64,000 nt of DNA, from the NCBI GenBank assembly GCA_001887945.1, contig LDOQ01000225.1, positions 1 to 64,000 of the forward strand, written 5' to 3'. This document shows positions 52,042 to 61,716 of the stretch, piece by piece. The DNA comes from Spraguea lophii. Its lineage: Eukaryota > Microsporidia > Spragueidae. Positions within the stretch are counted from its first letter, which is position 1; each line of letters opens with the position of its first letter. The position numbers and the translations under genes were made by a program. Under the pieces are notes generated by a model, which had not been told where the DNA came from, searched no databases, and was given only the letters and a program-made list of their open reading frames with translations.

Positions 52042-52734
52042 ATGGCAATAAAAGCAGATAATCCCAAGATGCGTAAAGGTATGAAAAAAGGTGGTAAAAA
52101 GAAAGTAGAAAAAGATTCATTCTTAAAAAAAGAAAAATACAATCTTCGTATAGAAAATTTTCCAGTGCGTGAAGTTGGTGCAACCTTAGTAAACAAGCAA
52201 TCAACTGTTGCTGCATTAGAAAAAAAATTAGTTGGAAGAGTTTTTGAAGCTAACCAAGGTGATATTACTACGAGTGATAGTGCAAACTGCTATAGAAAAT
52301 TTTCTTTTAAAATCGATTCTTTGGCTGGAACTAATGCACACGCAATATTTAATGGAATGTGTTTAACCTCAGAAAAAATTAAAGGAATGGTAAAAAGAGG
52401 ATTAACTTTGATAGAAGGAGTAAAAGACGTAGTAACAAAAGAAGGAATTACATTAAGAATATTGACAATAGCACAATCTAAAAAAGAAAAAAATTCTACA
52501 AAGAAAACAGCATATGCAAAAACCTCCGTGGTAAAAGAAGTAAGAAAAAATATTTTTAGAATAGTAGATAATGAGCTTAATGGTAAAGACATAGAACAAA
52601 TAGTTAAGAAATTACAAATGGAAACAGTAGGCAAAGAAATAGAAAAAGAATGTCAGAAGATTATACCATTACAAAACTGTCATGTTCTGAAAGTAAAGGT
52701 TGTTAAAAGACCAGTAAAAGAAGAAGTGGAATAA
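52042..52734 (+). CDS. RPS1: Small ribosomal subunit protein eS1
   Basis: 230 residues, starting MAIKADNPKMRKGMKKGGKK. Family landmarks: VGATLVNKQSTVAALEKKLV, GRVFEANQGDI, YRKFSFKIDSLAGTNAHAIF, and the C-terminal ELNGKDIEQIVKKLQMETVG. Also called S3A. Structural protein of the 40S platform. TTTACCCTTCA directly before the ATG fixes the start. Confidence 0.95.
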   Translation: MAIKADNPKMRKGMKKGGKKKVEKDSFLKKEKYNLRIENFPVREVGATLVNKQSTVAALEKKLVGRVFEANQGDITTSDSANCYRKFSFKIDSLAGTNAHAIFNGMCLTSEKIKGMVKRGLTLIEGVKDVVTKEGITLRILTIAQSKKEKNSTKKTAYAKTSVVKEVRKNIFRIVDNELNGKDIEQIVKKLQMETVGKEIEKECQKIIPLQNCHVLKVKVVKRPVKEEVE

Positions 52735-52800
52735 GAAATAAAGAAAGGTTAATAAAATAATTTAGTAATCTTTATTTGTTTATCTTTACTTTACAGTAAT

Positions 52801-53050
52801 AATTATTATTTTATTTTTAGGTTGGGATAGGTTATTCGCTTAAAATTATTTTATAATAATAATTATTATTTTATTCTTAGGTTAGGATAGGTTATTCGTT
52901 TAAAATTATTTTATATTTATTTGCCCACCTTACCTATTATTATTATTTTGTTTCTTTTAACATAATAAAATTCAATTAAGATATATTATTATTATTAAAA
53001 CATTATTAATTTTATATTACCTATTATTAGGTTAGGATAGGTTATTTTTT
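52801..53050. repeat. 60-bp tandem repeat with TTAGG-like core
   Basis: 52801-52860 and 52861-52920 are two near-identical 60-bp units (AATTATTATTTTATT(T/C)TTAG then GTT(G/A)GGATAGGTTATTCG). A third partial copy lies at 53021-53050 (TTAGGTTAGGATAGGTTATT). The remainder of the spacer to 53200 is AT-rich. Confidence 0.75.
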
Positions 53051-53200
53051 AAAAAATAATTCTAATTAATAAATTACTAACATAACAAAAATAATTAATA
53101 AAAAACCAACGATAAATAATTACACATTAAATAAAACCTAAAAACAAATAAAATAATAAATAATAAATAAAGATAAGAATAAAATATTATTTCCACCCCT

Positions 53201-53704
53201 ATGTCTAATTATAAAATAATTATTTATGGTAACAGTATTTCTGCATATGTAGCTGGTATATACACCATAACAGCAAATATGCCCACACTTATAATACAAC
53301 CTAGAAACAAGAATATAAATCTAAAAAACACTGATAAGATTATAGGAACGAATCCTGATAATGAAAAAGATTATGATGTTATTAAATTTACTAAACAACA
53401 GTGTATTGATTTTAAAATAGATATGATAGAATGTGATGAAGAAATAAAATTAAATATAAACGATAAGGTTACGGTGAAAGTAGAAGATAAAGAATATGAA
53501 GTAGATTGTTTAATATCTGAATATGTTTTAAATGGAAATAATATAATCAATGGTTGTAATATTTCAAATAAAGATGGGAAATTAGTAGATAAAAAAATAT
53601 TTTATTGTGGTGAGGGTAAAGGTGTTATGTATGAAGGTATTGTTATGGCAGGTAGTGGATGTATGGCTGCATTGGAAGCTAAAGATTTTCTTCATTCAGA
53701 ATAA
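53201..53704 (+). CDS. Shrunken thioredoxin-reductase-like flavoprotein
   Basis: 167 residues, about half the usual length. The N-terminus YKIIIYGNSISAYVAGIYTI matches the FAD-binding GxGxxG...A..A start with the last glycine altered; the end CGEGKGVMYEGIVMAGSGCM-AALEA matches the C-terminal FAD block (GD...RQ...AAGSGC.AAL.A). The region between is short: the NADPH domain and the redox C-x2-C are missing. So it may bind FAD but cannot act as a normal thioredoxin reductase. CACCCCT directly precedes the ATG, arguing that it is expressed. Confidence 0.72.
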   Translation: MSNYKIIIYGNSISAYVAGIYTITANMPTLIIQPRNKNINLKNTDKIIGTNPDNEKDYDVIKFTKQQCIDFKIDMIECDEEIKLNINDKVTVKVEDKEYEVDCLISEYVLNGNNIINGCNISNKDGKLVDKKIFYCGEGKGVMYEGIVMAGSGCMAALEAKDFLHSE

Positions 53705-54067
53705 AATTAACATAATTAAAAATGTTATAATTATTTTTTTATAGAATTTATTTTAATAAGAATTTTTATTTTTCCTTTTATTTCCTCTGATGCTGATGGA
53801 AACTAAAAAAAATATTATAATTTTATCGTTTATTTTGGAATATAAAAGAGGAAATATTATAGAAATGAAGTCCTCGTGAGCTGAGAATGAAAATAATAAA
53901 GAATATAAAATTTTATTCAAAAAAAAATACTTATATAACATTTATAACTATTTTATTTGTTTTATTTGGAATATAAAATAGCATCAGGTTAAATCTCATT
54001 CACTGCTTAAAATCTCTTATGAAATATTTTATTAAAAAAATATAAATTAAAAAACAAATTACCCTTA
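53705..54067. other. AT-rich intergenic
   Basis: Nothing supported; the minus-strand frame at 53753-53941 has no coding character. Confidence 0.4.
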
Positions 54068-54862
54068 ATGCGTAGTTATTATACTTCCTCTACATTATTT
54101 GCTTTTAAATATTCTACTGGTATAATTATAGCAACGGATACACAGTTATCTTATGGTAGATTAAATAAGAATGAAGTAAATAAAATATTTATATTAGGTG
54201 ATGATATTTCTAAGAGTAGAAATACTGTTTCTGTAAAGAATGAAAGAATAATTAAAGAGAGTGGAAATATATGTAAAAATATAACAATGATATCATCTAC
54301 AGGAGAATATTCTGATACTCAATATTTGTTGAAAGAATTGAAAAAAGAAAATATAAATACAAATAATACACTTACACCTCAGGGATATCATAGATATCTT
54401 CAGAGGATAATGTATAGTAAGAGAAGTAATATGAAGAATATAAACAATAATATAATAGTAGCAGGCATAGAGGTGAATAAAAAAGAAGGAAGTAAAGAAA
54501 ATGTATTTGATCATAATAAAATAAATATTCATACTGTGGATAATACGGTAAATAGAAAAGATAATTTTAATGAGAGATTATTTTTGGGTGCAGTGGATTA
54601 TAGAGGTAATTTCTTTTATTCTGCTGTTTTATCTTTTGGAATAGGTGCTTATATTGTAACTCCTTATCTACGTTCATTGGATTTAGAAAATACAGATAAA
54701 GATAAAGCGTTGGATGCAGCAATAGAAGGTTTGAGATTGTTGTATTACAGGTGTACACAATCTTCTAATAAGGTTCAGATAGCAGTCATGGATGAGACTG
54801 GATATGAAATTATTGAAGAATTAATAGATGGACAATGGGAATTAGGAAGAAATGTGGTGTAA
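54068..54862 (+). CDS. PRE4: 20S proteasome beta-7 subunit (Pre4)
   Basis: 264 residues. Beta-subunit start STLFAFKYSTGIIIATDTQL then SYGRL, followed by MISSTGEYSDTQYLLKELKK. YLQRIMYSKRSNMKNI-NNNIIVAG and the ending NKVQIAVMDETGYEIIEE fit the inactive beta-7/Pre4 type (no N-terminal catalytic Thr after a cleavage site). A 35-residue insert (KEGSKENVFDHNKIN...) is unusual. TTACCCTTA precedes the ATG. With RPN1, two proteasome genes lie in the window. Confidence 0.9.
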   Translation: MRSYYTSSTLFAFKYSTGIIIATDTQLSYGRLNKNEVNKIFILGDDISKSRNTVSVKNERIIKESGNICKNITMISSTGEYSDTQYLLKELKKENINTNNTLTPQGYHRYLQRIMYSKRSNMKNINNNIIVAGIEVNKKEGSKENVFDHNKINIHTVDNTVNRKDNFNERLFLGAVDYRGNFFYSAVLSFGIGAYIVTPYLRSLDLENTDKDKALDAAIEGLRLLYYRCTQSSNKVQIAVMDETGYEIIEELIDGQWELGRNVV

Positions 54863-54955
54863 GAATGTCAATAGATGATGTTCAAATAAAAAGTATTTGT
54901 TCATAATTTTATTTATTTATGTTTTTTTTATTTGCGAGGATTTGTGTTGTAATAG

Positions 54956-55404
54956 TAATTTTTTTAATGAAACTTTTATTTATAGAGGGTTTTTACTGAC
55001 TGTGATCTATGTGCTTTAGTTCTTAAGATACATTTAAACTTGTATCAATTGGTTTGTTATAGATATATATTAACATCATTTTACATTATGCTCTAAAAGG
55101 CGTGTTTTTACATATGGTGCATATCGCTCCTTTCCTCGTGTATTAATAAAATTTTAATCTCCATTTTGGTATAGTATTGGCCAAATCACAAATCAGTACA
55201 ACGGGTATAAATATACCAGTTAAACACTGCTGTGATTTAATAATGTGGTCTTTATATATGGCATAATTAAACAAACCATTGAACCCGCCTACTCAATATA
55301 TCTTTTTCATTTCTACATTTTTTTGTGAAAACTTTTTTGGGCGAGGGATTCGAACCTACCGGACTTGGGATCACACCATGAACACGATATCTTTTAACAA
55401 TCGA
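54956..55404 (-). mobile_element. SINE-like element, copy 10, diverged
   Basis: Minus-strand copy: 3' end TTAATGAAACTTTTATTTAT, body GATATATATTAACATCATTT and AGTATTGGCCAAATCACAAA, box B region GAGGGATTCGAACCTACC, box A degenerate. Moderately old. Confidence 0.8.
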
Positions 55405-56057
55405 ACCATCGTTTCATCAGAATCTTCATATGTTTTTATAAATTAAATAAAATTTGATATAGGATTTTTTAATTTGGCTTTGTATTTATTTATTTAATTG
55501 ATTAGTATATTTTTCACACCTCGTTTTAATTTTTTTGATGTAAAAATCCTAATTTATGACTATTACATATGCTTTTTTTGTTTATCCGTCATTGTAAACA
55601 TTAGATATTTATTATATGAAGCTACCATGAATTGGAAATTAAATTTTATAATAAAATCGATATAACACACGTGTTTCTAAGTATCTTAAACAATTTATAA
55701 TTGATTTATTTAACCTTTTGTATAATAATTTCATCAATATTTTTTAATACCACAAAAAAATCTTTATAATTATTTTATTTTGGTTGTGGAAGATGAACTG
55801 TTGTTAATGGTACTTTAACCGTAAAATTACTAAATCACGGGGTTCCCCCGATGCAGTTAATAAATCGTACTTAGAAAATTTGTGATGAAAAACCAGTTTA
55901 TTTAATATTTAATTTCTTAACTAATTTAAATAGGAAAGCCATTTTTTGTAGATATTATATAATATATAAACCACTTACTTTTCATCAATCATCTTTTTTT
56001 ATTGTATATATCAAGTGTTTTTTAAAAACATGACTATGTGTTGAGGATAAAAAAGGT
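55405..56057. other. Gene-poor spacer with GC-rich hairpin
   Basis: CACGGGGTTCCCCCGATG at about 55837-55854 is a small GC-rich hairpin in very AT-rich DNA. I could not assign it to a known RNA. Nothing else seen. Confidence 0.4.
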
Positions 56058-56921
56058 TCATTCGAGTTTGTTACATCTTGTAGAAACGCTATTGCAAATA
56101 TCATTTATCCCACCATTTGGTTTTATACTCGTGGAAGATTGTTTATCTGAATCAAAAATTGATGTATGATCAACTTTTTTATTTTCTGTATTCTTTTTTC
56201 TAGGCTGATGAAATATTTCTTCTGAATTTGATACGGCATTGTTATTTTGGTCACAATGAAATTTAAATATATTTATCTTATTTGAATTTTAAGGAATATT
56301 TGTATTTACATTATTTAATAATTTATTAAGATGGGGATGTGTATCAGCAAGATTGGGTTTTATATAAATACCAGGAATTTGCTTACGTTTCGATAGCTGA
56401 TATTCTTTAACAGATGGGAAAATATTATTGTTGAAAGGATATGTTTTTGTAAAAGTTTTTCTATTTTGTAGATGAATTTGATATCTTTTCGAGATGGTTG
56501 GTTTTGTTATAGTTTTTATATTTTTGGAAGTTTGTTGGTTATCTGTATATTTTTTTTGAATAGAAATTGAACATTTTTTATCTTTATCTATGGTTATAGA
56601 TTCTTTTACAAGTATATAATCCTCATATTTCCGAGGGTGATCGTCATTAATTTGTTTTTCATTGTTTATTATATGTAAACCTCTATTTTCACGAACTGTA
56701 TCTGATATGAATTGATCAGAATTAATTGTTAAAAGTATATTATTAGGATCAAAACATGGATTATGTGGAAATATAATTTGGGATGTAGTTATAGTTTGAA
56801 AGGCATCGGTAATTATTATATGCTGTTCAATACTATCAGCGGTCGCTGTTATATATATATTATTCGTATCATTATAATTTCTAATATAACAAAATAAAAA
56901 CAAAGTATACAGAATATTCAT
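56058..56921 (-). pseudogene. Secreted HNPCFDPNN-family protein with one in-frame stop
   Basis: Start at 56921 (MNILYTLFLFCYIRN, a signal peptide) follows GACCCGT; an ATG three codons earlier is also possible. The frame contains HNPCFDPNN soon after the signal peptide and a basic central part (KPTISKRYQIHLQNRK). A single TAA at 56291-56289 ends it at about 210 residues, but the same frame then runs open for 76 more codons to a TGA at 56058. The total (about 287) equals the length of the intact paralogue at 58208-59068. So this is either a fresh nonsense mutant, a readthrough gene or a sequencing error. Confidence 0.65.
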
Positions 56922-56930
56922 ACGGGTCAT

Positions 56931-57276
56931 ATCAAATCCTAATATTATAAAATAAACTAGTTTAATTATAATTATCCTTGTTAATTATATTTTTTTGATT
57001 GTTAACATATAACATGTAAATTAAAATTTTTTTAAATTTACACGTTTTATATAAAATTACCCCGCATTTCAAAGGATGTAAAAAAATAAAATAAATATAG
57101 AAATAAATTAAAAATTTTATCTTTAAATCTGCTAATACACTTGATCAGCATTAATTTTTTTTTCTAAAAAAAGTATATTTTAATATGCTCTGTCTAAACT
57201 TTTCTGATTTTAAATGTTGTTCTCCTAGATATTTTTTAAACTAAGTCCTATTGATTCAATCTTTTATGTGTTAATA
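56931..57276. other. AT-rich intergenic
   Basis: Nothing supported. Confidence 0.4.
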
Positions 57277-57770
57277 TTATAATTTTTTCGGATCAACAAA
57301 ATGTTCGTATTTATCTTTATTTATATTATTATATTTTCTCCAATTATCTGTTACTATTATATTACCCTCGCTTACATGTTTTCAATAATTTTATTAATTT
57401 CTGTTGAATTCTTTATTCTGTTAACCTCGAAAAACGTATCCGAACTTTACTTACCAATATTACCTACAGGCCATATATTTTTTAAAACTTTACATTTATT
57501 ATAGCTCCTTTTTGAAATATATGATTCATTTATTTCTACCAAAATTTCATTATTTTCAATTTTTTTATTGTATTTACTATTGACTAAATTTTTAACGACT
57601 ATTCTAATTGATGAATGACCAATATTATATTCGTTTATTATATTCTTATATGAAGAAAAAAATACAAATTCATATATTATTTTTATGATTATTGTAAGAG
57701 CTGTTTTAATTTCTTCTGATAATGATTTATTTATATATCTATGTCTATAACATCTTCAAACATACCATAT
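57277..57770 (-). pseudogene. Merlin/IS1595-type transposase remnant, second copy
   Basis: Minus-strand reading gives KNIINEYNIGHSSIRIVVKN (HTH end), then NNEILVEINESYISKRSYNK then CKVLKNIWPVGNIG (the iVEiDEs.iskRKyNkGr....WvfG block, with the first catalytic Asp now Asn), and after frame changes EGNIIVTDNWRKYNNI and YEHFVDPKK. Three stops or shifts and a deletion before FVDP. A different copy from 7848-8246, of which it is less decayed. The plus-strand frame 57301-57504 is its shadow. Confidence 0.8.
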
Positions 57771-58207
57771 AAACAATCTTTTGGCTTCAAAACAATAATT
57801 ATATTTTGACTAGCTAGCTTTATTTTTCAATATACCTATGATCATCAACTAATTAATAAATATAAAATTATTATCACATTTACAAATTAATTAGGTTTTT
57901 GTTATAACAATTATTTCATTTATAGGGGTTGTTTTTCATATATCTTAAATCGTCAAAATCCCGAAAATTGTTTTAATAAATATAAAAACATAATTGGAAG
58001 GATGGTAATGAATAAACAAGAAGGACTATTTGAGCATATTAATAAAAAGCTTTAATTATATAACATCATACGGGTTGGTAATATTTTTTAGAAAAATATT
58101 GAGATGTTTATTAAGATCCAGGAATAGTGAAATTAAACTTGAATAAATTATTTATTTCAATAAAAAGATTCTTGACGTATATACTATTTTATAAAATACA
58201 TTTATTT
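57771..58207. other. AT-rich intergenic
   Basis: Nothing supported. Confidence 0.4.
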
Positions 58208-59068
58208 TTAACATAATTTATAATTTTTAGGCCGTGCGACTCGTTTGGAACATTTTGTAGGTAGAACCAGTATTTGTTGGAGTTTTGCGATCTCTTGATC
58301 TATCTGAGCTGATTTCAAATCATATTCAAGTTTTTTGTTTTTCAAGGCAACTAATTTGGAGATTTTGACCCTTTTACATATGGGAGGACGCATGCCTGAA
58401 GATGAAGTGGTTGGTATATTATTGTGACTTATTTTTATATGACTATCTACCGTATTAACGGGATTTTCAATTGTTGATTTTTTTCTGTTTGCATCAAGTA
58501 AAATCGGATGTGTTTCTTCATCTTTTTTTAATCTTCTTGTTATGACTTTATCTGTAACCGATTCTTTTATTGTGCTGGTTTCTTCCTCATTTAATAAATA
58601 AAAAAAGAGTGATTTTTTTTTACTTTTTGATCTTATAATTATATGATTTTTTGGTGTTTTCTTATGACAATTATTCTTTTTACATTTATGCGATATTCCG
58701 GTTTGTTTCAAATGCGAGTTTTTATGTCGGTTTATAACTGACCGAGATGTTTTGGATTTTGATGGTGTAATAATAATTTGGGAATCATTCGTCCCACATG
58801 TTTTCTCTTCCATTAAACCAGGAAACATATGCTTATCATCTGCATCTAAAATAACATTATCAAAACTTTTCGATATAAGTAAGTTATTTGGATCAAAACA
58901 CGGGTTATGAAAAGAAGTATAACATTTTGTATTTATAAACGGCGGCAATTGATATGTAGATGAGATCGTGTTACCAGAATCACATAATGGAACCTCTGTA
59001 TATACTTTATTCAAAATACTGCGTTTTTTTGTTGAGAAAATAAGTGGTATAATAATAACGAAAATCAT
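58208..59068 (-). CDS. Secreted basic protein, HNPCFDPNN family
   Basis: 286 residues. Signal peptide MIFVIIIPLIFSTKK, then HNPCFDPNN at 54-62, followed by serine/lysine-rich basic segments (RHKNSHLKQTGISHKCKKNN; RSKSKKKS) and a helical C-terminus (DLKSAQIDQEIAKLQQIL) ending in CSKRVARPKNYKLC. Intact relative of the interrupted gene at 56.06-56.92 kb. The basic clusters resemble nuclear localisation signals, so a host-directed effector is conceivable; that is inference. No known family. Confidence 0.72.
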   Translation of the reverse strand: MIFVIIIPLIFSTKKRSILNKVYTEVPLCDSGNTISSTYQLPPFINTKCYTSFHNPCFDPNNLLISKSFDNVILDADDKHMFPGLMEEKTCGTNDSQIIITPSKSKTSRSVINRHKNSHLKQTGISHKCKKNNCHKKTPKNHIIIRSKSKKKSLFFYLLNEEETSTIKESVTDKVITRRLKKDEETHPILLDANRKKSTIENPVNTVDSHIKISHNNIPTTSSSGMRPPICKRVKISKLVALKNKKLEYDLKSAQIDQEIAKLQQILVLPTKCSKRVARPKNYKLC

Positions 59069-59201
59069 AAGCTAAGACAAAATAATATATATTATATAAG
59101 AAGCTTTTTGTTAAATTATAATTAACCATATATATAAATTTATGGGTTTTTAAAGACAATAATTGAAATTTAAATTCATATAATATTTTGTATAGAACAA
59201 C

Positions 59202-59393
59202 ATGAATAAACAAAATATCCATCCATTAAAAATATTATTATTTTTTACATATATTAATTTACTAAATTTGTTAATTATAACGATATTATATTGCACCAAT
59301 CGTCTAATTGGTAAAATATTATTAATTACAACTATTGATATAGAACAGCTTAAAAATAAATTAAGAGGAGATAAACCAATGATGGACAATTAA
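59202..59393 (+). CDS. Small membrane peptide in duplicated segment (doubtful)
   Basis: 63 residues with a long hydrophobic stretch (ILLFFTYINLLNLLIITILY) and a charged end. The homologous place in the second repeat copy (about 62550-62760) is broken by stops and indels, so either this is a gene that died in the other copy or it is chance. No start signal. Confidence 0.3.
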   Translation: MNKQNIHPLKILLFFTYINLLNLLIITILYCTNRLIGKILLITTIDIEQLKNKLRGDKPMMDN

Positions 59394-60061
59394 GAATATT
59401 TATATAATATTAATAAAAAGGATAGGCAATAATAATGAAAGAGGGATAGAAGATAAAAAAGTAAACGTTGTTATAAATTATCTGACTATATTATGAATTC
59501 AACTTTATCAACTTATAATCCTAATTTAGTTAAAACAAATTTAATCTTGTATTTTAAATTGAGATTATAATTCTCGAATAATTTTTTTTTGATTTATATT
59601 AAAACTTATTTTTAAATTTGGTATTTATTTTTATTCTTTTTAAGATAAAGATTATTTAATATTCTAAATTTTTATTGAAAAGTTAGAAAAGTAGATTAAT
59701 GAAGGAATAATAAAACCAACAACAATATATATTTCATTTCTTATGTCAAATTCAATTATTATTTCATAAAATATTTATAAGGTTTTATAATCATTAAATC
59801 CGATCATAATCTATATCCAAAAGACGATTAAAATTCCATTTAATTTGAAGATTTCAAAACGTGCATCATGTATAAATTATTAATGTTTTATAACATAACG
59901 TAAGATATGGTTAATATTAAACATAACACTGTACAAAATAAAAAGTATAACTTTTATAAATAAAAATTCTTATAATTTTTTTTATATTTTAAAAAAAGAT
60001 ATAATATCATTTTTAAAAATGTTTAAAAACTAATATTTTTCAATAAACCACCTTTTTATTT

Positions 60062-61258
60062 TTAACAAGTTAACATTTTCAATTCATTCTGTAATAAAAT
60101 TTTTTGAAAAACAGACAATGATGCAATAGGGGTCACCAAATCAAACATCTCCTTTCTACTTGACGTAACAATATTTTTTATTTTATCAGATTTAAATAAA
60201 TGAAACTTTTGATTATTTGGTTGTTTTGATATAGATTTTTCAATATATATTACTTTTAAAGTAGATTTGACGTATATATTAGCCAAATCCAACCTAGTAA
60301 TATAGGAAAAAAGATAATCATATCTTCTGTTCTCGATTCCGTGATGCTTTAGATAATTAATAGCATCTGTAACATTAGATATATTTTCACCGTCAATAGT
60401 ACTATTAAAAGCATACCATGATAAATTAAGTTCATATATTATATATCGATATACGGTGCTGAAATAATGCAACAGAATAGTAAACACTAATTCATATTTT
60501 TCTTCTTTTAAACATTTTACACAAATTAAAACTGTTCTTTTAAGAACAATAAATATTTTTTCTGATACTTTAAATTTATTATTTATTGAACCAGTAAAAA
60601 ACACTCTTAAAATATTATTTTCAAGAAATAAATTACTAAGAACATCTATTTTAGGAAGAATAGTATATTGTATATCAATTATACACAACTGACGAAACGA
60701 CATGTTATATTGTATATTATTAAAATGACAAAATGTTCTATATGCAGAATTGTCTAAAACGCTCTCATAACAACCAGTGGACGACAATATTACAATGTTT
60801 CTATTTATTGCAAGATCAATATCAGCCATTTTTTTAAGAAGTTCTGGATCAGAAACAAAAATACAACTAAACATAGACATCTTTGCAAGTAGTATATGAT
60901 CAGATTCGGGTGTTGTTTGTTCTTCATTTGTATCCAATTGATTAATCAATTTCTTCTTCTTAGCAGACTTGTTTTTATTATAATCATCCAATAATTTTCT
61001 TTTTGGAGGATCAATCTTCGATATTTTTCTTCTCGATATTAAATAGCAACGTTTTTTTGGTTTAACATCTTCACAACGACTATCGTCTAAATACAAATCT
61101 TTACTACACCCTGCAACAGCCTTATCATCATCCTTATTACATTCATATATTTTCTTAGTTTCAGTAATTTTATTATCTTTTTCAACTGTTGCGCTATCAA
61201 TAATCAGCTCGGAAGTATCAATCGATGAATAAATACACTGAAGAAATATATATAACAT
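60062..61258 (-). CDS. Secreted protein with basic clusters, duplicated family
   Basis: 398 residues. A short signal peptide (MLYIFLQCIYSS), an acidic/cysteine-bearing stretch, then four basic clusters between 67 and 103 (KPKKR, SRRKISK, PPKRK, KSAKKKK) that look like nuclear localisation signals, then an all-helical domain of about 280 residues (for example NRNIVILSSTGCYESVLDN, NIYVKSTLKVIYIEKS). Partial paralogue at 63392-64000. Secretion plus NLS-like clusters suggest a host-nucleus effector, as inference only. No family recognised. Confidence 0.75.
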   Translation of the reverse strand: MLYIFLQCIYSSIDTSELIIDSATVEKDNKITETKKIYECNKDDDKAVAGCSKDLYLDDSRCEDVKPKKRCYLISRRKISKIDPPKRKLLDDYNKNKSAKKKKLINQLDTNEEQTTPESDHILLAKMSMFSCIFVSDPELLKKMADIDLAINRNIVILSSTGCYESVLDNSAYRTFCHFNNIQYNMSFRQLCIIDIQYTILPKIDVLSNLFLENNILRVFFTGSINNKFKVSEKIFIVLKRTVLICVKCLKEEKYELVFTILLHYFSTVYRYIIYELNLSWYAFNSTIDGENISNVTDAINYLKHHGIENRRYDYLFSYITRLDLANIYVKSTLKVIYIEKSISKQPNNQKFHLFKSDKIKNIVTSSRKEMFDLVTPIASLSVFQKILLQNELKMLTC

Positions 61259-61716
61259 TAATGATATAAAAAATTAAAATATTTAATAATAACAATTAGC
61301 CATTTACGGTTAGTATAACTATATTTAATATTCATGAATATTATACAAATTATTTATTATATCTGTCATAAAAGCTTAATATTAAAAGTGGACAAAACTT
61401 TTTTTAAAAGAATTTTTAAATTGCTTAATTAGACTTTTTTTATATGTGTTATTAGTATTAAGTTTTTTAAATTGATATTTTACTTTAATACTTATTTGAA
61501 CCAAACAATCTTTTAAAGAACAATTTTCTAATATAATTATTATCACACGCAGAAGCCATTACCCGCGCCCTGCTGCAAAACTCGGATTTTTTATTTTAAA
61601 TTATTATGTCAAAGAAATTCGACTTTGATAAGTTGAAATTTCCTGAGTTAAAAACATTAAAAATTTAATTTTTTCAGTTTATATTATAAAAAAGAATAAT
61701 TTTATATACATGCATA
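61259..61716. other. Spacer with small GC-richer patch
   Basis: CACGCAGAAGCCATTACCCG and the following CGCCCTGCTGCAAAACTCGG (about 61547-61590) stand out in AT-rich DNA just before the integrase remnant; possibly part of the same decayed retroelement. Confidence 0.4.

Larger units (their letters stand above)
59190..61258. repeat. Segmental duplication, unit 1
   Basis: Homologous in order and orientation to about 62540-64000 and beyond. It contains the small plus-strand frame, a spacer and the 398-residue minus-strand gene. A 108-bp spacer block (59503-59610) is identical in unit 2 (62896-63003), while coding parts are about 85% alike by eye. A decayed SINE 3' end may lie at 59880-59980. Confidence 0.85.

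Noticed and set aside
57301..57504. 67-codon plus frame
   Set aside because: Antisense to the Merlin remnant, whose minus-strand reading has clear family motifs.
59288..59320. GCACCAATCGTCTAATTGGTA as a tRNA D-arm
   Set aside because: Repeated in both duplication units but no box B or cloverleaf follows.
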